This document shows positions 34,700 to 47,135 of a DNA stretch of 64,000 bases, in pieces (positions within the stretch are counted from its first letter, which is position 1; the number at the start of each line of letters is the position of its first letter). The DNA lies in assembly GCA_029891345.1 (NCBI GenBank), contig CM056994.1, positions 140,080,457 to 140,144,456 on the forward strand, given 5' to 3'. The translations under genes and the position numbers were made by a program. The DNA is from Dryococelus australis. Taxonomy: Eukaryota > Arthropoda > Insecta > Phasmatodea > Phasmatidae. The notes under the pieces were generated by a model. That model searched no databases. It was not told where the DNA came from and saw only the letters and a list, made by a program, of their open reading frames with translations.

Positions 34700-35470
34700 C
34701 ATATACTAAAGATGAGATAGACTACTTATTCGTCTTCTGCGCATGTACCCAAAATTGACCTACCCCAAAGGAACGCAACTGTCAAAAGTCACATGGTAAA
34801 CAGTGATGAACGTGTTTTTTACATCTTAATTTTTAAATGACAAGCGCTATTATATGAATAAAATACTATTACCAGTTTCAATTTAATTAAACTACATTGC
34901 AAATTGATAAGACGAAGTATATATACATCTCAAATAATTCGTTTACAAATCAGTTTTCTTACCTGAAATCTAAACCATGTCATTTTCGCTGGACGTGTTG
35001 GCAGAAAAGCAGCTCATTGTTGGGCCACGGAGATTGGTTGTGCGCAGTCAGCGAGATCATAGACTAAAGATGAGGTAGACCGATATCGCTGGCTGCACAC
35101 TACCAATCTCCATGTCTCAACATTGAAATGCTTTTATGCCAACACGTCTAGCGAAAATGGCGTGGAATGGGTTTGATGTTAAATACTGTTTAGTAAACAA
35201 GTGCTTTTGATATGTTTTTATATTTCCTCTATTCAGTTTGTTATACTTTCTGATTACATTCAAACTGGTAAAAGAATTTTATGAATATAATAGTGCTTGT
35301 CATTTAAAAATTAAGATGTAAACAAAGACGTTAGTCACTGTTGACCATGACTTTCACAGTTGTGTAGGATTCGGGTATGTCAATTTGGGTACATGCGCAG
35401 AAGATGAATAAGCGGTATACCTCATCTTTAGTCTATAAGCGATATCGGTCTACCTTATCATTAGTCTATG
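34700..35470. mobile_element. Near-perfect foldback element, ~350 bp arms
   Basis: 34700-35054 pairs with 35087-35437 as inverted repeats with moderate divergence; shared words include tgcgcatgtaccca, ttacatcttaatttttaaatgacaagc and ggagattggt. The 32 base loop carries catagactaaagatgaggtagac, the same motif found at both outer ends (catatactaaagatgag on the left; ctcatctttagtctat on the right). On the right the end motif is repeated once more after gcgatatcgg, out to 35470. No ORF. Confidence 0.85.
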
Positions 35471-36988
35471 AAAATATCTGGAACTGACCAAGCCATATTG
35501 ATCATAATTAGTCTAACAACAAATAAAAACCAGGATTCAAAGATAATATGTATAGCACGGCCATAAAGATAGGTCTGGGCACTTGCTATAGTTTTCCGTA
35601 CGCTTAGTGAAGCTCGAGTAGAAATAGTAATAGTAGAAGCGTGACCCAAAACAATCAGGGTTTCTTCCATAAGAACACATGCACTGCAAGTGTCATACGT
35701 GTAAAAATTATCGTAATTTCGTGTTTTATATTTCTTAAATAGTAATAATTTTGCGTCACAAATAAAAGGAGATTAAATTTGTGTAATGTAATGATTTTTG
35801 TGGTGTAGTATTCCTGTTTAACGTAAACAATCGTGTTTATTCCGAATGAATACATGCAGGCTAGCAAGTGACAAGCTAGTTGTAATAGTAATTAGCGTAA
35901 ATTCGTTTTTTTATGTTTTAAACTGTGATACGTTTATATGTGACGTTGGGGCTAGAATAAATTTCCATAACGCAAGAGTTGTGTTGTAATAATGCGATTT
36001 AACGTAAATAAAAGGTGCCTTTTAGAGATTACCTATAACACATTAAATTACCTAACGTCTTCCTTTCCATATGACAAGTTTTCATAGCAACTAAAGTTAA
36101 TATTTGGTCTGTGTCCAAAGAATGTACTTGGAATGGAGTCAAAATTAGTTACCCAATAATTAGAGTAACTAAAATAAGATAAAAAATAAAAAATATCATA
36201 TTTGAGAAGTACAGATTTGCTCAGTCATGTCCCAACATTTCATTTTTGAATTAAGCCTAAATTATAGCCAAAAATTCCACATAGTAAGGATAGTTGCAAA
36301 GATCAGGGAACTTATGAAGTAAAAATTTTAAATATATAATTGAATCTTTTATTTAAAAAATGCCAAAACTACAATTTATTGCCATCCACACTAAACGGTC
36401 CCCCTTCTGAAAAAGTGTGTTTACACTAAAGTAAATGTAATATATTTTCAAATACTCATACCTAAATAGCTGTATTTAAAAAAAAGCATGAGTAGTTACT
36501 GTTAAAAGAAAAAATGTTCACCATATTACAGTGTTCATTCACAAAGTAACATGTTTGTTTAAATTAAATTGTGTGTTCAAATTTACGAGCCAAGAGCCCT
36601 TGCCTGGCTGTGTGTCCCTGAAAAGTGTATCATGACTGTGACGTTGAATTGTCACCGCCCGAATTTGTGGAAAGGGCATGAATGTACCTTGAATATCCCA
36701 TTTGACTAGGGCCAAGAGTGGTCTCCTCTACACATGCGCTACACTGTAAGTTTAATTGTTCGTAACAATTATGCAGCTTATTCCTGTCGTTTGCTGAACC
36801 CTTGTTCGTACAAAAACCAAGACAACATAAGAAAATATGTTTAGTTCATTGATTCTTCAATTGATTTTGTATTGGAACTTAATAACTTCTAAATAAAGAT
36901 GGGTATTTGAAATTATAACCACTTACTCAAAAAGAGATCAAGGGAATGCATAGAACTGTGGGTGCTGAAGAGACCAAGGGTAAGTATA
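35471..36988. other. AT-rich noncoding DNA
   Basis: No gene or clear repeat. The 69- and 70-codon minus frames near 35461-35867 look like chance frames. Confidence 0.55.
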
Positions 36989-37397
36989 TGTCGTTCACGG
37001 AAAATGAGCACTTTTGAAAGCCCTGCTTAAGATCCACTTGTGTGCACCTTGTATATTCTTCTGTTTATGTAAACTTATCATTGCCATGTGCCTCATCACA
37101 TTGTACATGCGTGAATGTGTGGAATTATTAAAAATAGTAAACATTTTACAAATCCGCTCATTTTTACATTTCGGTGCATTAAAAAATAGAAACCGAAAGA
37201 AATAATTAAAGTTATTACAAATGGTTACCTAACATTTTTTTATTTGACGTTAAGATATGGAACTACCTTCCATCTATCGTTACCAATATTACTGAGTGCA
37301 TGTCACTCAGTGCACACGATAAAAAATTATATGCAGGCAGGCCAGTGACTATTATCTAAGGTTGATTTCAAAAGTGCTCACTTTATCGGGAACAGCA
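36989..37397. mobile_element. MITE copy 3, same family as 3528 and 4106
   Basis: The left end (tgtcgttcacgg..atgagcacttttgaaa) and the reverse complement of the right end (tgctgttcccgataaagtgagcacttttgaaa) are terminal inverted repeats of about 32 bp. The interior shares cctcatcacattgtacatgcg, tccgctcatttttaca and accttccatctatcgttacc with the copy at 37996. Confidence 0.8.
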
Positions 37398-37410
37398 TTT
37401 AACAGAGGGT

Positions 37411-37489
37411 GGGAGAGAGAGAGAGAGATAGAGAGAGAGAGCGAGAGAGAGATAGTGTGTGCGTGTGTGTGCGCGCAGGCGTGTGTGTG
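37411..37489. repeat. (GA)n(GT)n microsatellite
   Basis: A long interrupted GA run followed by GT/GC dinucleotides. It begins 14 bases after the MITE end. Confidence 0.95.
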
Positions 37490-37995
37490 AATTAGAACAC
37501 AGCTCTATAGTAGTGGGGGAACAAATGTTCAAACTTACGCACTGTAGAAATACGCGAAAACAAAAACTAATCTTAAGTAAAGTTTCTGTGACATGGTATT
37601 TGCATAACTGGTAACTTTCAGTAAACGTTTAAAATGCAAACGTAATTCCATGCTAGCACTTTGCCTAACATAAAAGACCAGATAATATGATATAGCAATA
37701 AAAACTATTATGGATTTAACAAGAAAATGGAACAGCAACTCATAGGCCACTGCAATTTGAAACAAATCAAAAAAATTTAAAACAGTGGCAGATTTTACTG
37801 AATTAATGTTTTTTTCTTTCAATACAACATTCCGAAAGAGGAAAGAAAGATTATTCGCCAAAGTGCCATAATGACAATTATTTTGTGGACAGAAAAAGAA
37901 TGTAAAGAATTATTTTGGTTTAACATGTTACGTACCAGAAAAGTATTTTCAGTTAACAGTTACATTGGTCTACATTTTGATAGTAGGACAGCTAT

Positions 37996-38356
37996 GGGTT
38001 GTTCACAATAGTGAGCACTTTAAAATTGACATTGCCACACGCCTCATCACTTTATTTATGCGTCGGTCAAGTGAAACTGTGAAATTGTTAGAAAAGTAAA
38101 TATTTAACAAATCTGCTCGTCTTTACACTTCGATGCATTAAACAGAAAGCGAAATAAATAGGCCTAATTTACGTTATCACAAATAGTTACCTTAACACTT
38201 TTTATTTTATGTGAAAATATGGAATTACTTTCCATCTATCATTACCATCCTTACTGGGCGGATATCACTCAGTGTTACCATTATAGTATATGCAGACAGG
38301 GGCACTGACTTTTTTCTGAAGTTGATTTCAAAAGTGCTCACTTATCATGAACCGCC
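37996..38356. mobile_element. MITE copy 4, same family
   Basis: The left end (ggttgttcacaatagtgagcacttt) and the reverse complement of the right end (ggcggttcatgataagtgagcacttt) are well-matched inverted repeats. It aligns along its length with copy 3 and carries the same interior words, including gcctcatcactttatttatgcg and tttccatctatcattacc. It sits 600 bases from copy 3 in the same orientation. Confidence 0.8.
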
Positions 38357-38628
38357 TTACACTAAAACTGTTTTTTATATACATGGCTGCTTGTATATAC
38401 AGTGCATATTTTACCCCATGTTTACTCATGTTGTGTATGATGTATGGTGACCTACCTGCACACATCTCCAAGGAAATACTATACACCATATGATGCAAGC
38501 TGATTGTTATGCAAGTCAAATACGTTGATTGTTAATGTGAGTGGCTCTCCTGCATGTCCTCACTTGGCAGTCGACATCCTGCTACATGTCAGTATTTCAT
38601 GAGCCACAATTTACTGTTGTACCTACAG

Positions 38629-38808
38629 TACCTGGGGCAGTTCAGGTGGTCAGTAGGTTTCCAGCCACCTAATGAAAGTCTAGGATCTCACACTTACCAA
38701 GGTGAGACGCATCCAGTCACAGTTGCTGACGCTGCTTTTCAACATGCGGCACGTTGCTGTTTACAGCAATGCCTCAAGGCACTGCATTCTCTCAGCACTG
38801 ACCTTTAG
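38629..38808 (+). CDS. Possible terminal coding exon
   Basis: A splice-acceptor-like stretch (ttactgttgtacctacag) ends at 38628. The following frame (YLGQFRWSVGFQPPNESLGS, later THPVTVADAAFQHAARCC) stays open for 59 codons to TAG 38806-38808. Composition is balanced, with GC well above the flanks, and the helical, Cys/Leu-rich end looks protein-like. The frame is in fact open from 38554. I do not recognise the family. Two MITEs lie just upstream, which would be in the preceding intron. It could instead be a decayed transposon or gene fragment. Confidence 0.4.
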   Translation, partial: YLGQFRWSVGFQPPNESLGSHTYQGETHPVTVADAAFQHAARCCLQQCLKALHSLSTDL

Positions 38809-39144
38809 CTACACTGATTAACACTACAACAGGCAAGTTCTTCATTGTAACTAAATGGTTTTCAGAAATGATAATACTCAAAATAATACAAAAAAACTTA
38901 GAGAAAATTTTTCTTTTTTTTTTTTGTGTTTTTATTTGACAACCTTGAATAATAATGTGAATTTTGAAATTTTCAGAAACCCATATAAAAATTACTGATG
39001 CTATACTAAAAAATTGTTATTTATTCTAAAATCCAAGGCACTCAACAGAAAATTTCGAACATAGGATATAGGCCTATATTTGGTCTTCCTAAGACAAAAT
39101 TTCATGCACTATAGTAGAGCAATTTGGGCATACCTTAACATTGT

Positions 39145-39336
39145 GGTCTTGAGATCTAATAAGAATGAAGCAGTGCCAGAATGCAAGGGAAGGGGAAATA
39201 AGAGATCCCAGAAAAAACCTGCCAGTCAACACAGTTCCCACGTGTGAAAATTCTGGAATGACCCCGCCGGGAATCGAGTCTGGTTCACTTTAGGGGGAGG
39301 CAAGTAGTCTGACCACTACACCATCGTGGTGTGGCC
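39145..39336 (-). mobile_element. tRNA-derived SINE on the minus strand
   Basis: On the minus strand: ggccacaccacgatggtgtagtggtcagac (acceptor side and A box) and gactcgattcccggcgg (B box/T-arm) in correct order, then a tail (gggtcattccagaattttcac). Internal pol III promoter boxes are clear. The body differs from the SINEs at 6.4 and 59.3 kb, so it is a separate family. Confidence 0.7.
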
Positions 39337-39345
39337 CCAATTCTG

Positions 39346-42316
39346 AATTCTCCTTATACCCTAGACCTCATATCCTGCTAGCGGTGTTGGACAGGATGTT
39401 TTTTTACTTACATTAAAGCCAATATCAGCATGTTGTGTACATGTACATTACACCTGTACATATATTTTTTGCGTAACAAAACTATTTTTGTGTAAAAGTT
39501 TCATTTTATCAGATAAAGTAACACGACTGCTTAAGAACACCATTTATTTATTCACTGGAAAATCCACCGCAATTTGGCATTGTTCTGTAATGCAGATTCT
39601 GAGATGTATAAACATACTTGCATATAAGACAAAATGCAACTTTCACATGTCGTGATTGGTCAGGCAAATGTTTGTTCCACAACGTAAATAGTTTTGATTA
39701 TGTAAACATGGACAAAATTATAATAAAATGAAATATTGCTACGTTAAATATACATATGTTATACGATTACTGAATCCAAATCAGGTAAGAAGTACCTATT
39801 TATGTACTTATTGCACGGCAGCATCCAGTGAGCATATTTTTATGAACCACAAATCGCAGTCACGTGACACTGGCGTCAGGAGGTGGGGACCTCTCGTCAG
39901 CCATTAGCAAAGTCCAAAATGCCATGGTTAAATATTGCAAAATTAAATCAAAATAGTTAAAACTTGAGATGTAAATTTTCGCCAAAATATTTTCTTTAGT
40001 CCCCATAGTGGGGAAGAAGTAAAAAAATAAGCAAATACTATGTAAATATTGCACCAAAAGTTTTCTTATCTGATGCATAATGGCATATTATTCTCCATTG
40101 ATGTCTCGAAATTGCTAGTAGGATTTGCTAACCATGTGATTAATCAAAAGTAAAACACATTAAAAAAAATTGTATTATAAAATTGAATGTGAAATTTGGA
40201 TCATCACTTAAGTTCAAGATTTTACAGTGTGCATAACCAGTGGTATTCCTACGATGGGCATGGATAATGGTTTCCAGTAGGCATTGTGGACTGCAAATTA
40301 TGCCTACCACTTTTGATGGAAATTCACTTTTATCTACCAAACAGAGAAAAAATAGACAAAAATGTAGCAGATGTGCAGAACAGGAAGGGTATTACCCTAA
40401 TATTGGTAAAAGTTGAATCTACAGCATCGAACTTGCTTCAAAAAATAATATAAAGAACAAAAAAAAATAACTTGTGATAATGGCGTACAAATTTTTAACT
40501 AAGAGGTTATACATATAAGCGCTGGTCTCACACCGAAAGTTTTAAACTAAATTCAGTTACTGGGCTGACTATTCAGTTCATAAAATTGTATTTTATCCAA
40601 ATCTTGATCCACAACATACAGAAATGGAGATTTCCAAAGCTACAACTTTTCAAAGTTAAATACGCTAAGCATTTGGAAGGTTCCGGTAGTCAAAACTGTT
40701 GTAGTTTGAAGACAAACTAAACTTATCATCATTAGGACCTGAATCATGTTAAATACAAGTACATTAAAAGAATTCCTCCTTACACACCAAACCTGTTTTT
40801 TAATTATTAAATACTCTAATAAAGTATACCCCCTTAGTGAGCATCAGCTGTGCTACTGCTGTTTGCACCAAATAATGAAATTACTTGATAGTACAAAAAT
40901 ATTATGTAACAGTATGTTTGTAGAAGTGTCCAGGAAAGCAAGAGATTTTATTGTGTAATAATACTTTCAGCACAGTATAAAAACACTATGATCTGTACGT
41001 TGTTACATTTTTTAAATAAATATTTGTTTTGTCAAGTTGATAATGGCTGAACAGTAGGTATATTTTGGAAGTTTTAAAAGTATGGAACAGAGCTTACAGT
41101 TTGAGAAACAGTCTGAAATCATTATGGATACTATTCACACAAACAAAAACTCATATCTAACAGTTAAGAAACAATTAAACACAGAACACAAAACTGTATT
41201 CATACTATTTTCATAGTGTTTCTTCAGTAGGGGTGGCAAGGGCCACTAAATCATTATACGGGTGACACAGAATTCACAAGCGAGACAACATTCTTGTACT
41301 TGAATATTTATTGTTATAGTCAGATGATCTCTCTATCACAGTTCTGTAACTGTTTACAGTAAAATGAATTTTGAGAGATTAGTGTATTTTGATATTGTGT
41401 CATTCAACTTGTTAAGACTCAGATCACAGTAATCTTATATCTAGTGCCAGTATTCCCGGGTCCTATATTCATGCATGCTTGACAGAAACGTTCATGCATT
41501 AACAGGTCCTGTGACCCATTCGCTAACGGAATGCGCTAGTCAGTGCAATGTCTCTTTGTCACGCAAAGAAAACTCAGTAATTATGTCAAAATGTTATTTT
41601 TATCAAACGTAGTTTAAAGCCTACGGGAAAATGTTAGAATCATCATATAAGCATCACGTATTTGAGCAGACTGCCTGTTGTACATTGTGTTATAGCAAAT
41701 AACAAGTGTTAACGGATGTAGCAAGTCAGTGCATTATGTGGGATTATTTTCAGTGTTTGTTTTAACTGGATTGTTCCAGTCAAAGTGTGGCACAGTTGGT
41801 CGGATCCAGCTGGCCGTATGTGTTGCACACGAATCGCGTCACGGAGGGTGATCTACATTTGTTCTGATAATTTTTGTGTGCCATAATCGTTTAACGTTAG
41901 TAACCTGAACTTTGTTTTTGTGTAACCTTCAGTGTTCACAGCATTCCTCCGTTGACTCATAGGATTTTTATTTTTACTTTTGTGTCGTGATTTTGCTTGT
42001 ACCATTCTGGCTTTTTTTTTCGCAGCTATGGCCACTTGCAGGTCATGTGAGCCAGAACAGTTTTCGTTCACCTGTACATGTGCGTTTTTCATACATATTT
42101 ATTCAATAAACTATTTACTGTACTTCAAAACATGTCATACTCAATCAGTACCGAACCATGTCAAATGCAATATCACAACTGATGCAGACAAAAAGCCAAT
42201 TATAACACTATATTTATGTGCCCCACCACAGATCAAGAAATTATCCACACTGACGGTATGTCGTCTCAGGAGCGGGGAGGAAGGAGGTTTGACTTAAGAT
42301 ACCAGGTTTTTGAATA
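39346..42316. other. AT-rich noncoding DNA
   Basis: No gene recognised in about 3 kb. Frames at 41853-42092 (minus) and 41980-42297 (plus) overlap each other antisense and neither shows a domain. Confidence 0.5.
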
Positions 42317-42750
42317 CAGTAAAAAGTCGATTATCCGAACGTCGGTTATACGGACTATCGGATATCCGGACTCGTTTTAAAAATGAAGAGAATTGTAATA
42401 TCACGAAAGTCTCTTTTGTCACAGTGTTTCCTTTGCCAGCGGATTAGAGACAAACACTTGTGTAGGCGCTTGTGGTGTGTCCTTTCTCGTGTTGTTCGCA
42501 ATAAACACGTCTGGGAGGAGGATGGTTACTTGTTAACTAATTTCATTTATTATTTTATGTACAGGTCCTGTTTCGGATAAGTTAGAGTTCTATACATGCC
42601 TAATAAATTTTACGTTGAGTGAAATTTTTATTTATTTTTTTTACAAATTCTTTTATCTTCATTTTTAACATATTTCCATAATCCGAATTTTCGATTACCT
42701 TTCTCAGTTACCTTTGGTCCCTATTAGTCGGGATAATCTACACTCTACTG
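42317..42750. mobile_element. pogo/Tigger-like MITE
   Basis: The left end is ta|cagtaaaaagtcgattatccg and the right end is cgggataatctacactctactg|ta. Inverted ends sharing CAGTA and GATTATCC, flanked by TA on both sides, are the hallmarks of Tigger/pogo elements (Tc1/mariner superfamily). Further in, ggttatacggactatcggatatccgg and ataatccgaattttcgatta extend the inverted pattern. At 434 bp with no transposase frame, it is non-autonomous. Confidence 0.85.
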
Positions 42751-43885
42751 TATTCGTGGAGTTGCGAATGGTGCCAAAGCACGAGAGACTCATCAAGAGT
42801 GTGGGCGGTTCACCCACGTGGATCTCCTCAGTTCACCCTGCGATGAGGTGACATCGTTGTAATGATGCAATAAAACTACTAAATGTTGAGTGAGACTGTT
42901 GAATGGCCATCTCACATGCCAGACACACACAATGTGTTAAGACGCTGTCAGGAGGTTGCAGTGATTCAGCGGGTAGAAGACCCAAAACAGTTACATGGCT
43001 GTAAAGCGACATGCAGTGAATGAAAAAGAACCACTTTTCACTGAATTGATATTTACTCACTGAATTCGCTCCAAGGAGGCACGCACTTTATCATGGTTTA
43101 CATCTTATTAGTCTCATAGATATCAGCAAGTTGAAATAAATTCAGATAATATAAATACAAGTCTAAAAAAAGGGTAAGGTAATCAAACTTTGTTCCCAAA
43201 TGTTCCATCCTTTGCCCTCTATCATACTTATTTATTTTTAATTTGCTATATATAAATTATCTATATTCCAACATTCTAATGTGGATGATGCGTACTAAAT
43301 TTTTATTTAAAGATGAGAATCTGACGGCACTTACGGTGTGATTTAATGAGACTTCATTATTAGATAAATTGTTTACAGCAAATAATCTTTCTATAAATGG
43401 GGATCAAATGGTTTTAATTGAATTCTCCACATAAAAAAAAACAAGACTATAACTTTTTAATGAAATATAAAAACTATGATTAAATTAAGCCATTCTACAA
43501 TATTTTAGGCTTACATATTGACGGTCATCTTTATGGGAATACTCACATTGATAACGTAGTCTCTGAAACCTGTAATAGTGTGCAGTGTAAATGATCACAT
43601 TTATTACATTGAACCATACGTTACTAATTAACTGTTTGGCGAATCACTTGGTAAGCTTTATCGTTGCGCATTGGTAGGTTTTGTACATGTCCCATTCTTT
43701 TCATACCCGTCACATATTATGTTAATTTAATTCTATCGTGCATACATTTATTTATATATGTAGCTCCTGGAAACTGTTTACATACAAATATACACCACTC
43801 TGATTCCCCAACCTCTAGTGAAGAGAGTGCACATATGAAGCACATAATATAATAAATTGGGCACTGAATAACTTATCTGCCTGAA
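42751..43885. other. AT-rich noncoding DNA
   Basis: No gene recognised. 42755-43000 is somewhat GC-richer but has no open frame with a recognisable product. Confidence 0.5.
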
Positions 43886-44161
43886 ATGCATTTGCCAGGC
43901 TACAATTATTGTGGACTACTTACAAAAATGAATGAAGGACTGGAAAGAGGTAACACAGGAATAAATAAATTAGATGAAGCCTGCAACCATTATGACTTTG
44001 CTTACAGAGACATTAAATAATTAGAATCTAGGCATGTGGCTGACAAAGTTTTACGAGAAGAAGCTTAGGAGATTACGTTAGATAAAGATACTCCAATCCG
44101 TAACATAATTGCTTCTGCCCCCAGTGCTTCAACCATGTTTACAAAAAGAAAATTAGGTTAA
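43886..44161 (+). pseudogene. Phospholipase-A2-like virion protein relic
   Basis: From ATG 43886 the frame opens with MHLPGYNYCG, then INKLDEACNHYDFAYRD and SRHVADKV, and ends at TAA 44159-44161 after about 90 codons. The YCG...(D)..HxDxAY pattern is that of the parvovirus VP1/Polinton type phospholipase A2 domain, which helps incoming virions leave endosomes. Here the usual His before Asp in the catalytic pair has become Tyr (HYDFAY), and two in-frame stops (TAA after DIK, TAG after REEA) break it. With the capsid-like relic 1.2 kb downstream it points to a decayed Polinton/adintovirus-like or parvovirus-like insertion. Which of these it is cannot be settled here. Confidence 0.7.
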
Positions 44162-44469
44162 AATTAGGTTGGGGTATTAAAATTTACCAATTAATAATAT
44201 TTCAACCTTTATAAATTAAGATAACAAACATAACTTTCGATATACCTATAGAAGAGCGCAGATAATTGGGTATAAATAAATTTGCAACACAAGATTATCT
44301 TGAGAGCAAATATAAAAAATTGAAAGGAGGCAAAGTTTTAAAATTAACTCTACCATGGTAGTCGGAATTCCAAAATGAATGGGGGATTATATTTAAAATT
44401 CTTATAAGATATGGAATTCCTATGGAATTATTAACAACAAACTCTGGAAACTTACTGTTCATCATATTC

Positions 44470-45232
44470 GTTATGCTTGCTTTTCCACTGCAGTAGCTGT
44501 CATTTCCTACATTTTCTTCGCCGTGAATAACTAATAACCTATCAGTCAATTTCCTTACATCATCCATCCAAATGTATTCTTTTGGTAAACTTTTGTATTT
44601 TTTATTCCTTCCTACCGTTATATCATTCATTCAGGTGTGTTTGGCTCTGATCTTGAATGTGATTCTTTTATATGAAAATTATAAATTGGTTTAATTATAT
44701 TTATGTAATTCCAAGTTATAATCAAATTTATTTGCTTAATAGGATTATATTCTTGGAATGCAGCATTGGTTGATAAAACCATTTATCGGTCATTTTGATA
44801 GTTATTATAAGTAAATTTACCTTCAAAATCTGAATGTTCATTTTTTGTTAACAAATTATAAATCCATTGTATTAAATTACATTCTTTACTGTTAACAAAT
44901 AGTTTATCATCATGTATAATTACATTTGTGCCCCCGATGTAAAAATTATGTCCATCTGCTCGTAAACCTTATTGTGTTTTAATAAAATTAATTCTTTCAG
45001 AAATTTCTTTTCCGTGATTTATAAACATTCGCGGGTATGATTCCTATTATCTCTTCCAAATTACGATATTTATTCTCAGAGAATAATTCTCTTTTATATT
45101 ATACTTCTTCCGGTGTTGGTGGATAATCTAAATTCTTTACTGCTATGGGAACTAGCATCGTCATTAAATTTTTATTTCCTTCACTTACTTGTTCTACCTT
45201 TTTACTAATAGTTTATTATACGTGAATTAAAA
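44470..45232 (-). pseudogene. Virus-linked arthropod protein with RL-rich tail, broken
   Basis: The minus strand reads, in shifting frames, LLVKKVEQVSEGNKNLMTML and LDYPPTPEEV (45230-45110), FYIGGTNVIIHDDKLF and NLIQWIYNLL (near 44940-44860), then a tail with KEYIWMDDVRKLTDRLL (near 44570). The order of a coiled-coil-like start, a small YIG...V.I..D domain and a DRL tail matches a protein I remember from Polinton/adintovirus-like loci in arthropods; its function is unknown to me. Several stops and shifts break it. It runs antisense to, and between, the phospholipase-like and capsid-like relics, both on the plus strand. Confidence 0.55.
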
Positions 45233-45368
45233 TTTTATTTTTGTTCTTATTATTTCATAATCTACTTCGTGATTCTTTTTATATCTTTTGTATTTTCAGT
45301 GAGTTATTTAACTCGAGAAACTTCCTGTGATGAATCTTTCATTTATATATTCATATTTTTTTCTAAAA

Positions 45369-45960
45369 ATGAGTTATAAAATTATTGATAGTTTTAAAAG
45401 GCAAACTTTTCCTTCAACAGATAAAACTAGGGGGAATTTAAATGTTAACAATAATATAATTGAATTTGATATTTCTATAGATGATTGATATTCTTTCCCA
45501 AACGGTGCTTATGTTTTGAACAATATAAATTACTAAAGAAAGATAAAGTTGGAGATGAGGCAAAATATGAAAAATTAGATAATATTAATGTTTGTTCTAA
45601 CTTATTTCCTTTTCAGTTTTCTAGAATGTAAATCGCAAATACGGAAATGTTATTTAGACTTTTGATAATCCTGGATTAACTTCAACAATGATGAATGATA
45701 TGTTAAGATCTCCAAGTGAAAAAAATTATTTAAAGTTTGCTGGCATTGATAATAAATATGGAGTAAAATCTGTACATAGTGATAAAACAAATTAAATAAC
45801 CTATCCTCCGAGATTAAAAATTAGAAAAATATGCGGCGTATTATTGAATACGAATCTAACACAGCCATTTCAATTAAAGAAAAATCATACCAATACCCTA
45901 AAATACCTATTAGTTTTAGTTATTGGTAATTTTTAGAAAATGTAGATTAACTGTTTTAAA
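45369..45960 (+). pseudogene. Capsid-like protein relic
   Basis: From ATG 45369 (MSYKIIDSFKRQTFPSTDKT) the frame gives IIEFDISIDD, breaks at TGA, then continues in other frames through KVGDEAKYEKLDN, DNPGLTSTMMNDMLRSPSEK and FAGIDNKYGVKS, then YPPRLKI. The NPG.TST segment after a beta-rich start resembles the jelly-roll capsid proteins of Polinton-type and adintovirus-like elements. Confidence in the family is moderate because no complete domain remains. At least four stops or shifts. It lies downstream of the phospholipase-like relic on the same strand, as virion genes often do. Confidence 0.5.
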
Positions 45961-46231
45961 TTTGATATAAGATGTTAGTTTAATATTTTGCAATGTTTTA
46001 TTCCTGATTTGGAATTGTAGTTTTTCAAAATAATAGAATAAATCGTGCTAAACAGTATGTACACGCTCATATGTTTGATCACTGTAATGTAAGAAATATT
46101 TATGTTGCTAGAGGGATTTTATAAATTCAAAATCAAAACTAGATACTATATATAAGATTTTATCATTAATTTCATAAATTTATTTATAGGTACACTTTCA
46201 ACATCAATGTGTATAACGTGTATCAATGTGC

Positions 46232-46298
<67 letters not shown>
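46232..46298. repeat. (AT)33 microsatellite
   Basis: An uninterrupted run of about 33 AT dinucleotides, the longest pure repeat in the window. Confidence 0.97.
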
Positions 46299-46303
<5 letters not shown>

Positions 46304-46354
46304 TGTTATAATCAAACTTTAAACTTTCAAGGTGATATCAATTATTGTTCATTT

Positions 46355-46511
46355 TGGGGGTGAAAACCATTATTTGCGATTGATTGTTTATATAGAAAAA
46401 CAACTGTAGTAAACGAAAAAGCAAACATAACAATTAGTGTGGATATTGATAAAGCTATTGAAGCCGGAACAATCTGTATAGTTAAGTTGTATAATCTTTC
46501 AAAACTTTAAC
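46355..46511 (+). other. Short coding-like frame downstream of the capsid relic
   Basis: The frame reads LFAIDCLYRKTTVVNEKANI, then TISVDIDKAIEAGTICIVKL, and ends at TAA 46509-46511. Residue composition is protein-like. It lies on the capsid strand, beyond the AT microsatellite, and may be the capsid's own 3' part displaced by insertions. No family recognised. Confidence 0.3.
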
Positions 46512-47135
46512 ACATTGTTAGATGTATAGTTGCGTTTTTTTATCGAAAAAAAATAATTATGTTAAACCAAAATCAGTTTCATCTCCTAGTCTCTTATAAG
46601 GTATAAATTGTATGATTTGAATCTAGTAAATGCCTTTTAAATATATTTACATATATCCAGTGTCCCCGCGTGGGCTAATTACTTGTAATAAACAATTACA
46701 TAGTATTTCAATTGATTTTAGCTTAAATATCCTCGGTTTTGACTTAACTTTAATTTATTTTAGATTAAATTTGCTTTTATTTTGAATTAAATTTGCTTGA
46801 TTTTAGTAGATTTTTTTAATCAAATTTCAGATTTTGACTTTTTAATTTTTCCTGTACTTTCGTTTATGTTAGTATCGCCATAAAAGTGTTGTTTCCTGCA
46901 ATTTTAGTGAAACTTGCCGCTATTTTTTATGCGCTGCGTTGGTACTCTCATTTTCAATACAACTGCTGACGTCATTGCCGATTTTGAGATCGAGTTTTCA
47001 CATATGTTTAAAATGCTCATCGGCTTGAGAGGGCTAACTGTATGAAGGGTCATTTTTCATGCGACTACCGATTGAGAAGCATGGTGGTGGCCTGCAATGG
47101 TGCTGCATTTTTCAGTACAAAGTCTAAGTAGTGCT

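Noticed and set aside
41853..42297. Overlapping antisense frames of 79 and 105 codons
   Set aside because: Neither has a domain or coding bias and they cannot both be real.
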